Translations under genes and position numbers: made by a program
NCBI GenBank assembly: GCA_012862575.1
Contig: BLSF01000026.1
Span: forward strand, 14,657-78,656
Direction of reading: 5' to 3'
Length of the DNA: 64,000 bases
Source: Parietichytrium sp. I65-24A
Lineage: Eukaryota > Sar > Bigyra > Thraustochytrida > Thraustochytriidae
In this document: positions 9,501 through 20,968 of the stretch, one piece after another
Layout: every line of letters begins with the position of its first letter
Numbering within the stretch: the first letter of the stretch is position 1
Notes under the pieces: generated by a model
Database searches by the model: none
What the model saw: the letters and a program-made list of their open reading frames with translations, nothing else
What the model was told of the DNA's origin: nothing

Positions 9501-12500
9501 GAGAGGCCAGGGCGTTCCGTGGTAGACCAGCTCAGACGTCTCACTGGCGGTCGGTCACATTGGACATCACGCAGGCACGCACCACCTGGCGCCCCACTTG
9601 CGCCGTGGCAATGGCAATGGCCAACGAGACCAGAACATAGAGCGAGCGAGTGGGTGAGTGGTTGAATGCGTAAGTGAGTAGTGTGAGTGGGAGAAAGATG
9701 GAACGCGCGATGGTTTGAAGATGTGAGGAGCGCGAAAGGAGAGAGCAGAGTTCTGAACTGTAACTGGCAAGAAATGAAACTGAGAGGGAGAGAAGAGGCA
9801 GAGAGAGATGGAGATGGAGAGAGGCAGTATGGAGGCCCAGGCGGACAGCAGCTCCAGCTCCAGTAGCTCCAGTATGCTCCAGTAGCCATCCGGCGACAGG
9901 AAGTAACGGCAGTAGTCCTTCCCTCCGACCATAATCCTCTCCATAGGAGTCTCATTAAGACGGGTCAGGTGGAACACGATGGCGGGTCACAGTGCAAAGT
10001 GGCTCTAGACTCGCTTTACTCTGGTGTAGGCTCCAGGTGACATTTGGTCCCGACTCGCCAACAGGATAGCCAACTTGCGGATCGGCGTAGTCCGGGATAG
10101 GATAAAATAGGATGCACGTAACATGGGACCGTCTAAGGAGCCAGTAGGTTTGGGTCCGGTTGTGTTACGTGGAGCGAGTTGGAGGCTCTGTTGGAAGTTG
10201 TGAACTCGCTCCATTCCCAGGTCATCCTTAGGCTATTCCCAGATGCAAGATCCACCCAGCTCACACCTGCCACCCAGGCTTCTGAGATCTGCTGAGCCCG
10301 CTGACCAGTGGAACAGCAGCGGTAACCTTTGCCATAGTGGGGTGGAGGGTAGATGAGGGCGCTCAAGCAATGCGAGGAGTTTGGCGCTACTCGAGTGCCG
10401 CAAGAGTAGTGCACTATTCAAGCTATGAGATCCCACTCCACCTTCCTTGCCGACATGGCGCGTGTGTAGCAAAGCGGTGCTGCAATGCAATCGCCGTCAA
10501 ATCGTCTCTGTGCCTCCCATCTCTCCCATCTTCACTATTCTCCATCCTGAGGTCTCTCTACATTCACGCCGCCACGACACGGCAAGAGCTGGGGTAGCTG
10601 CGACTTGACTCACTTGGCACTCGAGCAGTGGTGGACTCGGACCGGCATCAGGATCACTACCGGTATAGTCTATCTTTTCCACAGCTGCCAGCATGTGCCA
10701 GCTGCATGTTTCTGTGCGCCTGCGTTCATTGTAAAAGCGCCGACACGGAGAGTGGCCGCGCTCGTAGATTGGTCGATGTCTTCGCTATCAAACCAAGTCC
10801 CGCTGTTTTCTTTCTGGCCGCAAGCAAAAGAAAGATGTACCAAAAGCTATACTGAATTCTGAAAACTTACCTTGCCTCGATGTAGTGGTAGAGAGTTTCA
10901 GACACAAGACTCACGAGGAGTAAGTTTAAATGTTCGCGACTGTCAGTTCGTTCACCTTTTGGGATCTCGCCTACGGAATCTTATCTATCACTTGGCCCGT
11001 CTTCCACAGTTGAGAAGAGCTGAGTTGACTTTTGTGTCCGTATTTCTCCTTCACAGAAAGTCGCGAGCTTGTTTCGATCCTATGAAATCAAACAGTCAGC
11101 CGAGGACAACACACAAACAAACTGGTGCTCGACCGTTATGAAAAGCCGTTTATCGGTCGGTACTCAGTACCCGGTCTTTGCGAAACAGTAGGAAGAAAGA
11201 AACTCACACTTCACCACTCAGTGCAGCGAACACAAATTTGAACACAAATCCAACACGATCAATGGGTCCGAGGCAACGAAGCCAACTGTCCAAATTTTCA
11301 CCGACAGGCAATAATGTCAGCTCTTCACTTGGTAGGAGCTAAAAAAATAGTTGTGTTATGAGGTCCAGCACTGCGACCAATCCAATCTCACACAAGCAGG
11401 AATGCTTTACTGCTAAAACTGCCAGTCCCACTTGAAATAAACTCAATCCTCAAGCTGCCTCCTCTCACTTTTTCTTTCACACGATCCACCTTCGTATTTT
11501 GCTCGACCGTGACCCAAGGCAAGATTCGCTGCACTGACAGTGGGCCTTTCGTCCAGCAGGAATCAGTTTGGTCTGCCGTGTCCGCGTCTCAACCAGATTT
11601 TGTGGCGAACGAGCTCCTCTAGGCGTGGGGCACGGAGACAAGATCGCAGTTCTGGGATTGCTTGTGAATGTCCAAGAATGGCGCAAGACCTTGACGCCGT
11701 CTTGAATTGGCGAAAGCTTGGCGCCTTTAGTGCCGTGGAAAGATCAGAGACGTGTCGTGTTGCCCTTCCACTACCTGCTTCCGCGTGTGCAAGCAATGTC
11801 CGTGATCAGAGCGTGCAGCTTAAGCTCCGTGGTCAGGCGCCGACGGCACGTATTGAGCTTGAGGTGACAAAGCTATTTCGTGACGTTTAGCTGCGCAATG
11901 CTGCGTACTTTTCCGCGATTCGTCAAATGGATGCGTGGATCACCAGTCAATCAAAGTAGAAAGGCAGCTCTGTTTGTTGAAGACGGCCGGGGATCGGCGC
12001 TCTTCTTGCTCGCCGGGGGTTGGTCTCTAAAAGCTTCCAAGTGCAGAGCTGACGTTGGAGGTTGACACTTTGGTCCGAGTGATTTGCAAAGCGATTGGCG
12101 TCAAGCTCTTTATACACAAAGCGAGGATTCGAAATCAGCTCCGGAGCCTCGACTCCAGAGTGCAGCTGATGTGGCTGTGCAAGACAGGTGCAACTTGCAA
12201 TGGATGATGGCGCGGTTGGTGCCTGGCCAAGTGTTTCTTTCCTCTTCACAAGGCCAATTCACGGAAGCAAAGAGGCAGTCTGGCAAACCTTATCACCGCT
12301 CCTCTCGAAGAAGAAAAGATCCCAGCTCCTGGGAGGGAGGCAACAGATCTTGGCAGATTGAGAAGGAGGGAACCAGGAGAGTGAGTTGGGGAAGAGAGTT
12401 GAAGGCGCTGCCTCAAGCAGTTCCGCTGCCCAGGGCCTGAGAGTGCGAATGAAAGGTGCCGAGCAAAGATGGAAAAACCCAGCACGCGCGAAGCAGCATT

Positions 12501-15500
12501 CAATGGAGATGACAAAGAAAAGTTTACTTACCGCGATGGATATCGATGGTGAAAAGGAGCGGTTCGTAGCCCAGACGCCTCTTCTTCTCTTACTCTTAGC
12601 GAGTGCGAGTGCGAGCAAGCACCAGCAGTTCCGAAGGTGAGTTTGACCTTGGGCTATCCCGTCCTCTTCGGATCAGTTCCAGCTTGCCGTCAGCCTTCAA
12701 CCTCGGCTCGAGCTCTATGCCGGGCGCACTCCGTGCGGCTGTAGGGAGGGAATGAGAGTGGGGCAGATTGTTTGGAGTGCGGCGAGCGCTGGCAAGGATC
12801 TCTCTCTTTTGACAATGATCCGATACACTGAGCAAAATCGCGGAGGGGTCTCGCGCCTTCTGGCACCCACTTGCCAAATACGGTATTCGGCCCCTCACCT
12901 CTTTTTATCAGGATCTCTTTAGAAGTTTAATGGTTGGACGGACCTCACGTGCCTTGTCTTGCCTTGCTTCCTCCCCTTCCCTCGCCTCCCTCTCTTTTCC
13001 TTGCTCCAAGGAACAAAGGACTCGAAAGGTTGCTTTGGAAGCTTTGGTTGGATTCGCAACTCAAGTGCCGTGAAAGTTTCAAACCTGGTCGCTAAGCACT
13101 CTATGACTCGTTAGGCTCAAATTCTTTGAAACGGCGAGCTCTCCGCCAAAGTATTGATTGACATGAGCGAAGACTGACAGTGCACTCTCTCCGTGCCTAT
13201 AGCTCACAATACCACCACCCTACTTCTCTGCTACTGCATCGTATGCATCGTAGGAACCGTCACCCAGTCACAGAGAGCGACAGCCCAAGTTTGTGAGGGA
13301 CGATCGAACACACATGCAGATCATCCAAGAAATCGTCAACTTGGTCGTCGAAAACAAAACCATCGGCGTGAACACAAGAGTCAGGTCGAAGAGAGAGAAG
13401 CGGTTCTTCGTACTAGTCCACTTTAGAATCTCCAAGTGCAAGGAAAACACAAATGTGTTTTTCCTCTGTCGACGGAGACCTCCTAGAGCTTTTCGTGACT
13501 TGATTTTTTGCTTTTTTTTAAACTTAACACATCAGTGAACTCTTTTTTTACAGCTCCTTTCAAGGCGATTCATGTTCGAGTTTCTAACGTCTGCACAGCT
13601 GCTAGCTGCGAGTACCGTGGTACTGATGCCCTGAATCGCAAAAATCTGCCTGTGCTGAGCGTTGGTGGGGTCAGAGTCAGACCAGTTGGCACTCACGACT
13701 CTCACGACCATGGTCGACAACAATAGAAGGATACAAGGGATGGCGGCAGGAACAACAGGACCCTCACACAGTCACGAGAGTGTGAGACCAGAACTCAGCC
13801 TTTCCTCCCGCGTGTCGTGGGCCCATTGCTTGCTAGCATCCACCATCATCCCATTATTACCCTTCTTCCTTCCTTCCCTCCCTGCCCCTTCCCTCGCTCG
13901 TTCATATTATTTTCATACGAACTGGATGATGGGAAAACCCCAGATCCACTATGATCCACTTCACTGAAAGGTGAGGCAATGCAAGGTGTGATCTTCTCGC
14001 GCCATTCATCGTTGGCGTTTCTTGCTCCCGTCCAAATTCCACTTCGTACGCTTTTCACCATTTCTCCTGTCAAACGCCCTACTAAAATTCGTAAATAAAT
14101 GCTATTGCACCATGAGTAGTCAGTGTACTGCCTGAATATATACTCACCGTCAGTACCAGTAAGACCCGGCGAAAGGAAATTACAGCATAAACAGCGTAAC
14201 TTGCTCTTGCCAAGGAAAAGCAAGAAGTGTTACTTGTTGACTTTGAGTGCTCTAGCTAGTACCAGTAAACCTTCTCTAGTAGATTCTACTCAAGATGAAG
14301 ATGGCGAAGAGCTTTTGGCTCTTGGCTCTTGGCTCTCTTGGCTACTGTACCGACTGTACCGTGACAAAGTGTGGACCACTCGAGCCAATCTCATCGATCA
14401 GTTATGAACTGGACATGCCGTGTGGAACGGTTCACTACAGTCAAAAAATTAAACTCTAAAACCATTGCTGCAGGTGTTCCCGCAGAAGAAAAGTCTTCCG
14501 AGCCTACCAGCCGTAGCGTCCGCATAGCATTCACATCATAGAAATCAGTAGGGAGGACCAAGTGGCGACTGTGGCGTTGCCAATAGCTTCACCATGAGAA
14601 AATTAGAATTACATCACACGCGCACTTTTTCCTCAAACTGGCCTTTTTAAAAAACACTCTTTTCACCATGGAGCCTTCCTTGCAACGCTCTGTAACAGGG
14701 GCTCACCGTTTCGCATTCAGCACGCGAGAATGCTCTCAAGGCTCGCCGGGCTCTTCTCATACTGCATGAACTCTCTCGCCGGTTTGGCTGTGGAGAACGA
14801 CCATTCAGAATCTCTAAATTATATATTTCTGTCCTGATTCTGTATAATGAGGTCTCCAGGTTGTTGCATCGTGGTGATGAGATATGATGGGATAGCTATA
14901 TCTATCACCACACTTGTATATGCAGGTGATAGCACCTAATAGGAGTACTCAGTACTGAAGGCCGAAAATCTTGCATACGTAGGCGACGCACAGTTAGTTT
15001 CCAGGATAGGATCCCTGTACCGGTAGGAGGAAGAAGTGGCGCTTGCTCGCTCGCTACTAGGTACCTGTGTCTTACACGTAGGAGTATACTTTAGAGACAA
15101 TGAGGATACGGAAGGACTACATGGCGAGTCGCGTGCGCCAATGATCAAGTTCCGCTGTCACGCATTGGGTTATTTATTTTATTTCTTCTGTGAGAGCGTT
15201 TTAGAAAGAGCCTTGCCGCAGCCGCCACACTCACCTACTCACTGCACTGCACTCACCACAAAGACTTGTTTCGTTGTTCAGATTGTTTTGTCAGGCTGCC
15301 AGGACAATGGCCCATCGAAGGGCCAAGAGACCCCTGAGGCTCGCACTCATTTGCGTGAGCTTTCTTTTGGGATTCTGGGGTTTGCGAAAGATCCTGACGA
15401 CGCGTGTCAAACCTGGCTGTGCAATTACACAAGTTTACACTTCAAGTGTTTCTCAGACGAGCGGAGATGACCTTGCTTGCTTGCGCCCTCCAAAGCTTCC

Positions 15501-18500
15501 GCACCTGGTAATGAGTATCCGCAGTTCCGCCCTTGCGGCTTACTCGGGCCACGTTCCCAACCACACCTTGTGATTGACATCACTCACCGAAGACAAGTGG
15601 CTGGCACTTTTGGTGAAGCAAAGGAAAATCATGAATCATTCGCGTTTTTGGCAAGAGACAGAAGTCCTCCACCAAAATTCAACAACAAAAGTTAATGTTG
15701 GGCCATCACCCTAGTATTGGGCTGCACAACTGCTGATCCAATTTCACCGTCAGTTGCATCTGACTCTTTTACTTTTACAATGAATCGTGATGATGATGAT
15801 GATGGTGGTGGTGGTTGTGATGAATCGAAATGAAAATGAAAATGAAATAAGCTTCAGACAAGACGTGGGAGACACTGCGAGACTGACTGGCCGGGAGTCG
15901 GGGAGACTGAGGGACCGGAAGCGGACCAGCATCACATAAGCAATACTGATACTGACAGTGTGGGTACAGTACCAGTACCCAAAGCAAACAACTCTTTGAT
16001 CTACCAGGGTCAGAAAGAAAAGAACAAGAGCAAGATGAGATTTGCTTTTCACTGTCCATCATGAGTTTCAACTTACCTGGTAACTTACCGCATGAAAGCT
16101 GTTAAAGATCTTCTCCGGCTAGGCGCACGGAGGAATCAGAATTCGGAAATCAGACATGTCATGATAACAACCAACTGTGAAATGAATTACAACCTCGTGT
16201 GCAATTTCAACTTGACCAGAACGTGTTGCCCCTTGGCCAGGAGGCGGGAGCTCTAGTAACTCCACACTCGGCGATGAATTTCCTGTCAATTCCTCTCCAC
16301 CAGATCTTGAGAGAAAACTTGGGAGATCCTTTTAGCTCCACTGTAGCTCAAACCCGTAAGTACTTCCAGAGGACTGCAAGGGAACTTGCGCAAAAGGTTC
16401 AATTGATGGAGCAGATGAGTGCTTACTCTTAGGTAGTCTATTACTAGTACCCTGGCCACAAATGTGTGGTTCTGCCTGCAGTGACGCAGCGTATTGATAC
16501 TTCAGTTGGCACTCGTACCGGTACCCAGTACAAGTGTTACACATTATGTCAGAGGAACCTTATGACCAGTCCTACCAGTTCAGGCTCCTGGCTTTATCCA
16601 CCTCGTGAGGTTTCACAGATTTTCACAGGATGCTTCGATTTTCACAGACAAGATCAGTATCAGTATCAGTACTGGTGCTCAGAATTCAGTTCAGACGAAA
16701 ACACAGAACAGGTCTCAGAGGAATTCACGGCAAGTACGGCAAGTATGGTAGTACCAGTACCGTCCCGGCGCCTCTCAGTGCTCATTGCACTCACATCTGA
16801 AGAAGTTCCAGTAACTTGTTCCACTCTTTCAAGGTGGAAGGATTTTGCTTGGAGATGCGCCTTTGTCGACTCATGGGCAGACTTGGTATATCATTGCTCT
16901 GTCCAGATGACGTTGTCGATGAACCTGTCCAGTCCTGTGGAAAGAAACGAAGACAGAAACAAATAAAGGAATGTGTTGAACTTCATTCCTTGCTCTCTTT
17001 CTTTCGGGCAGCAGTTGCATCAGATCAGACATCACGATGGCGAGAGCTAACTGTCTGTGAAAGCAAGTCTTCGAACCGGACCGAAGCAATAGCAATAGCA
17101 GCACGCAGCCGCAGCCGCAGCAGTAGGGCCAACTGATTCCTCACTTGGAGCTCAGGAATGCGCAACAGTCCGCAAGCTACAGTGTAATCATGTGCAATCG
17201 CCCTTTCCGCTTCCAGTAGGAATGCTCCAGGAGCTCCAGGACCAGTGCGATGCTATCTATTCCTGTAATCCCTATACCTGTACTGGTATTCGTACACATA
17301 CATAAAAACCACAAGCACCAGTAGTAATGGCCCTTAATTAAAAAAACACAGTTACTAGCGCTACTCAATGCACATGGAAGATGCTACACTACTTTATCGT
17401 ACCGGTACGCCTGTCGGCTCTCAACTCTCTCAACGACCTGGTATGATTTTTCGTCGCTCTGTGGACCTGTCAAATTGCTTCAGTGTGCTGGAAAGGGAGC
17501 AAAGCGCATGTGCGGCGATGCCCTCTCGAATGCCGAAAGCGGTGTTTCGACTCAATCGCTATCAAAAGTTGCTTCAACTCTCTTGCAGCTCTGCCCGTTT
17601 TGATTCGTGTCCTGCATTTTGAAAATAGAAAAGAGGCCATCAATAAGTACCAAGTAACAATTAGCGGCCCAGCTCGTCGAGCGAGTTACTACCTCAATCT
17701 GTATGAATAGGGGAAGCTTACTGAAGTTTATTTTGGTGACAACGTGTGGCTCAACAATTCGTAGACTCGCGCTTTGCATTTCTTCTTCAGCTCTGCTCGC
17801 GTGGCTCTGCCAAACAAACGAAAAAATTGACCACGGCCACTCTTTCGTGGCAAGATGAGAAAGTTGACGTGCTCTTGACTTCAATTACTTTTCGGAGAAA
17901 GAAACTGTTTGGAGATGCTTTTACCACTTTTGTAACAATGGTTCTATTCCCTCGCTCGATTTTAGCCCTAAGAATATTTATAGTAACTGGCTAGCACACG
18001 CGCCACGTGCACGTTGCGAGAGAACCGAAGAACCGAGATTCCCCGACGAAACGGTGCAAGGTAAAAAGTTGCTTCTCGCTAGTCCTACATTTCATATGTC
18101 TCCAGATCAAAACAGAAAACAGAAAGCACTTGCAAATTTGGACTCGCAGTCGATTCGGAGGAGAGTGGAATGCTAAACGCCAAAAAACTCGCTGCGCTGC
18201 TTGCCACGTGATCTACAGCACATGCGGGAAACGGAAGAACCGTTTCCGAGTCGCTTGAATCCCCCACCCTGCAGCGAAGCGAAAGTCGTTCGAACGCAAG
18301 GTATCTTTGGACTATACCGTGCAGTGTGCGAACAGATGTAGAACACCCACCCTGGTCCTCACTGAGCCGCCGACACAAGTGCAGAATCTCCGTCGTGATT
18401 TATTGCAGCCGCGCGAAACTCTCAGACTTCTTCCGAGAGTGCGCGTTTCGCATCGGCTCAAGAAGCCCAGTCCAGTTCAAAGCCGGAACAGAACTCTTCA

Positions 18501-18954
18501 AGGAAAACTTCACTCTGGACTCTTCGGATTCAACTTCAACCTACCACGGGGGAACAATGGTGAACAGCGGGGAACAATGTGAACAGCGGGGAGTAGTGGT
18601 AACCCTTGTCATTGTAGGGCGGTAGGAGCCGAGCCATATGCAACGCCTAATCGAATATCTAGAAGCACAAGGCGGGCGTCACCTGAATAGGCTTCACCTA
18701 CCACTCACCTATTCTCGCTGGTGTTACTTTTCGCTCTATCGCCTGTCAGCATGAGCAGTCTACCTTGGGTTTAAATAGCTATCCTCACCTATGTGTAACC
18801 GTAGTGGGTGGCAAGTGTTTGAGGTTGTGTGGAGCAGCAGAGGGTGCAGAGGGAGAGGAGGAAATGAAAAGAAAGGTACTCAGTCAGTACTGACATGTGA
18901 GTACAGGAGGAAGAGGAGAAGGAAAAGGAAAAGGAAAAGGTGCTGTGCTCGAGT
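6530..18954. other. 12.4 kb gene-poor region
   Basis: No convincing protein gene is seen over 12.4 kb between two divergently transcribed genes, while the rest of the window averages about one gene per 2.7 kb. Open frames are short, overlap on both strands and show no known domain. The base composition is uneven, with purine/pyrimidine tracts (for example ct-rich 12960-13000 and 13855-13890), a GAATTCAGA cluster near 9220-9245, TG/CA-rich stretches (7700-7760) and many GTAC palindromes (15960-15980, 16505-16520, 16745-16760, 17398-17408). Intron-like donors (GTAAGT or its complement ACTTAC) recur at 6702, 7909, 10866, 12525, 16072 and 16084. It could hold long promoters, non-coding RNA, or a spliced gene too divergent to recognise. 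Confidence 0.55.
15307..15573 (+). CDS. Candidate small single-pass membrane protein, 88 aa (weak)
   Basis: Inside the gene-poor region, an ATG opens a frame whose N-terminus reads as a type II signal anchor: a basic stretch (HRRAKRPLR) followed by about 14 hydrophobic residues (LALICVSFLLGFWG) and another basic pair. The rest is Ser/Thr-rich with no known domain. A possible splice donor (CTG followed by GTAATGAGT) lies near 15506-15516, so this could instead be the first exon of a larger type II membrane enzyme. I found no convincing second exon. The frame is unrelated to any neighbour. Support is only the membrane segment with positive-inside charges, so it may be a chance ORF. Confidence 0.28.
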   Translation: MAHRRAKRPLRLALICVSFLLGFWGLRKILTTRVKPGCAITQVYTSSVSQTSGDDLACLRPPKLPHLVMSIRSSALAAYSGHVPNHTL

Positions 18955-19245
18955 ATGGCCGGGAAGAACACTGCGACTGCTGCTGGGCTCGCTGGATTCG
19001 CTCTTATCTGCGCGCTGGTCCCTGCCGCGTACACGCACTATCTTAGCAGCCGCAATAAGAACCTCTTGCGGCAGGAGCAGCCGCTCACCGGGACGCAGGT
19101 AACTCGTGGGGCGTACATGAATACGAGCTCCAGGGACGCAGGCGTGGACCCGGACTGGGATTTTCAGACCAACTCGTGGAAAGGAAGGCGCACGACCAGG
19201 AACTACGGTGAAAGAGAGACCCGAGAAAGCGACACTCCGCAATAG
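18955..19245 (+). CDS. Small single-pass membrane protein, 96 aa
   Basis: The first ATG at 18955 begins MAGKNTATAAG, followed by one hydrophobic segment (about residues 9-25, GLAGFALICALVPAAY) and then a basic linker. The C-terminal half carries PLTGTQVTRGAYMNT followed by SRDAGVDPDWDFQ. A short RGxYxN(S/T)-x-SxDxGxDP motif after one transmembrane helix looks like a conserved small-protein family seen in algae and plants, but I recall this only loosely and give no name. It lies 156 bp upstream of a methyltransferase on the same strand. The compact design and the absence of low complexity argue for a real gene. Function unknown. Confidence 0.55.
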   Translation: MAGKNTATAAGLAGFALICALVPAAYTHYLSSRNKNLLRQEQPLTGTQVTRGAYMNTSSRDAGVDPDWDFQTNSWKGRRTTRNYGERETRESDTPQ

Positions 19246-19288
19246 ACTAGCTGACCTTTCCCTCTTTTCGCGGGCTTTGAGCTGTGCT

Positions 19289-19329
19289 GTGAAGTGAAGT
19301 GAAGTGAAGTGAGGCGAGGCGAGGCGGGG
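19289..19329. repeat. gaagt / gaggc 5-bp tandem repeat in a 5' leader
   Basis: About four copies of gaagt run into three copies of gaggc, giving a 41 bp purine-rich array in the 156 bp gap before the methyltransferase start at 19402. It probably lies in that gene's promoter or 5' UTR. Confidence 0.8.
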
Positions 19330-19401
19330 CTTCTTTTGCCCTGCTACATTGGTGTGCAGTGGCCTTGTCACTCCCTTGTAAACCAAGGACAGCAAGGAGG
19401 A

Positions 19402-20172
19402 ATGAGTGCTCCAGACCAAGTAGAGGACGACCTGGACGGCGATTTTTTCGAACCAAGCTTGTTTGAGCCCAAAGTGGACGAGTTTGTCCAACAAGAATTC
19501 ACGATTGCGCACATCAAGCAGCCACTCTACGTGAGCAACGCGTCTACGACTGATTACCATCTCACCGGCATCATCGTCTGGCCAGTTTCGGAGTTTCTCG
19601 CCCACTATCTCGTAAGCATTGGAGACACGTTGAAGGGCAAAACGATTCTGGAGATTGGGGCTGGTTGCGGGCTGGCAGGACATGTCGCAAGCCATATGGG
19701 CCCTGTAGCATGTATCATCTCAGACGGAGAGGAGTTGGTACTCCAAAACGTGGAAAGGAATATCCCTTTGACGGAATGCGCGATCAGGGAAGCTGGGAAG
19801 GAACCACCGGCCATCAAACCGCTGCTGCTCCGCTGGGGGGAGGAGGAAAATGCTGATGACCTCGGTACCTTGGGACTGGGGACGCCGTCCATAGTGTTTG
19901 GCGCGGATGTCTTTCACGCTTCATTCGGGCACCCAAGAGAGGTCTTTGATTTGATTAAGAAGGTTACAAACAACGATAGAAATGCACGATTTATTTGCGG
20001 CTACGTAGACCGCAAAAATAAAACCCAGGTGATGGATGCTGCAAAGGAAGCTCACTTTTCTGTCACTCGAATTCCGGCTGAAGACTTTCTGCCGTTTGAT
20101 CCCGCGCAGCTTAGTAAGCAAGAGTTGCAATTGCTGATTTTTAAACCATTGGACCCTGAATTAGAATCGTGA
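19402..20172 (+). CDS. METTL21-type (Methyltransf_16) SAM-dependent methyltransferase, 256 aa
   Basis: A second member of the lysine methyltransferase family in this window. Residues about 50-60 give the lead-in LTGIIVWPVSEFLAHYL; motif I is ILEIGAGCGLAGHVA; the acidic loop is CIISDGEELVLQNVERN. The later segment IVFGADVFHASFGH holds the substrate-pocket position. Family members often have D-x-x-Y there; here it is DVFH, keeping an aromatic residue. The N-terminus (SAPDQVEDDLDGDFFEP) is acidic and probably disordered. The start at 19402 is the first ATG consistent with domain length, and an AGGAGGA purine tract lies just before it. It converges on elongin C with 377 bp between stop codons. 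The target protein is unknown. Confidence 0.8.
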   Translation: MSAPDQVEDDLDGDFFEPSLFEPKVDEFVQQEFTIAHIKQPLYVSNASTTDYHLTGIIVWPVSEFLAHYLVSIGDTLKGKTILEIGAGCGLAGHVASHMGPVACIISDGEELVLQNVERNIPLTECAIREAGKEPPAIKPLLLRWGEEENADDLGTLGLGTPSIVFGADVFHASFGHPREVFDLIKKVTNNDRNARFICGYVDRKNKTQVMDAAKEAHFSVTRIPAEDFLPFDPAQLSKQELQLLIFKPLDPELES

Positions 20173-20549
20173 TTTCATAGGACAAGAACAGATTGACACT
20201 TTTTCTCAAAACTCTTCTTTTAGTTTCTTGAAAGAAGTGTCTCTCTCTCTCTTAGTCTCCACCTACGTTCCGAGAATATGAACGAGTAAGTTTTCTGTGT
20301 GCAATACCGTCCAGCATGGAGCAGCTTTGATCAAAGCCTCCGCTTCGGGGACAGTGAAGCCAGCGAATAGCGAGAGATAAAATCATTCATAAAATATGAT
20401 TTGAACATGTGCTGTGGTGCACTGCACTTTAACAAGACCCGGCTATCTATCTATCTAAAGACGAGTACAAGAATAGTTTCCTGTGGGCAAAATATCAGCT
20501 CTTCAAGCTTCGTTATTCATTCTCTTCTCCCTCTACCTTGAGTTGACTA
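20173..20549. other. 3'-3' spacer between a methyltransferase and elongin C
   Basis: 377 bp between two stop codons. It contains a ctct run (about 20243-20252) and a short tatc repeat (about 20443-20456) and should hold both polyadenylation sites. No gene seen. Confidence 0.6.
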
Positions 20550-20968
20550 TTAGCAGTCCAAAAAATTCGCTGCCATCAGTAGCTCGCCAACCAGCTCGGG
20601 ATCAATATGGAAATCTGGAATTGGGGTGGTCGAGTTTTGATACTTGGCTTTGTAATGCAAATACTGAACTACAACCTCCAGAATTGTGGTGCCAATCTCA
20701 GGGAATTTAATCTCTCCGCGCGACTCGGCGAAAGCACCGGATAACATGGCTCCAATCGTCTTTGAGACTGTTGCTACTTCTCGGGCCAAAATGAACTCAT
20801 GGCCCTCAGCGCTGCGTTCCGAACCCCACGAACAGCGTTCCGTACCCGTCCCAAGATGTGCGCCAACAAAACCTTTTCTGTCAGACGGTCAAAATTGACT
20901 TGGCGAAACCCCGGTCCCCATCACACTTACCTCACAAGCTTCACGAAACTTTCCCCTTGGCTCTCCAT
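20550..20968 (-). CDS. ELOC: Elongin C (Skp1/BTB-fold adaptor), 99 aa, one intron
   Basis: Elongin C pairs with elongin B and BC-box proteins in cullin-2/5 ubiquitin ligases and in the elongin transcription-elongation complex. The long exon 20811..20550 encodes AEGHEFILAREVATVSKTI, AMLSG, a YKAKYQNSTTPIPDF segment and the invariant C-terminus LLMAANFLDC. The N-terminal strand is supplied by a short upstream exon, 20968..20931, encoding MESQGESFVKLV plus two bases of a Ser codon. A 119 bp phase-2 intron (20930..20812) has donor GTAAGT and acceptor CAG. Joined, the start reads FVKLVSAEGHEF, matching the family's YVKLISSDGHEF. Without the exon the protein would start at codon 18 or later and lack the first BTB strand. 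The splice model fits so well that I am confident in it. Confidence 0.95.

Noticed and set aside
16071-16080. ACTTACCTGG, which resembles the 5' end of U1 snRNA
   Set aside because: The following bases do not fit U1 stem-loop I, and the word reads better as a minus-strand splice-donor-like site.
16181-16432. Protein-like minor frame ending QRTARELAQKVQLMEQMSAYS, considered as a second exon for the 15307 ORF
   Set aside because: No convincing acceptor in the right phase and no domain to link it to the upstream frame.
16466-16966. A 166-codon plus-strand frame in the gene-poor region
   Set aside because: Its first in-frame ATG comes well downstream of the frame's beginning, composition resembles neighbouring non-coding DNA (QYQYQY from cagtat repeats), and there is no domain.
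18880-19695. A 271-codon minus-strand open frame over the small membrane protein and methyltransferase
   Set aside because: No ATG-started domain; it reads antisense through the methyltransferase motifs and through the ga-rich repeat.
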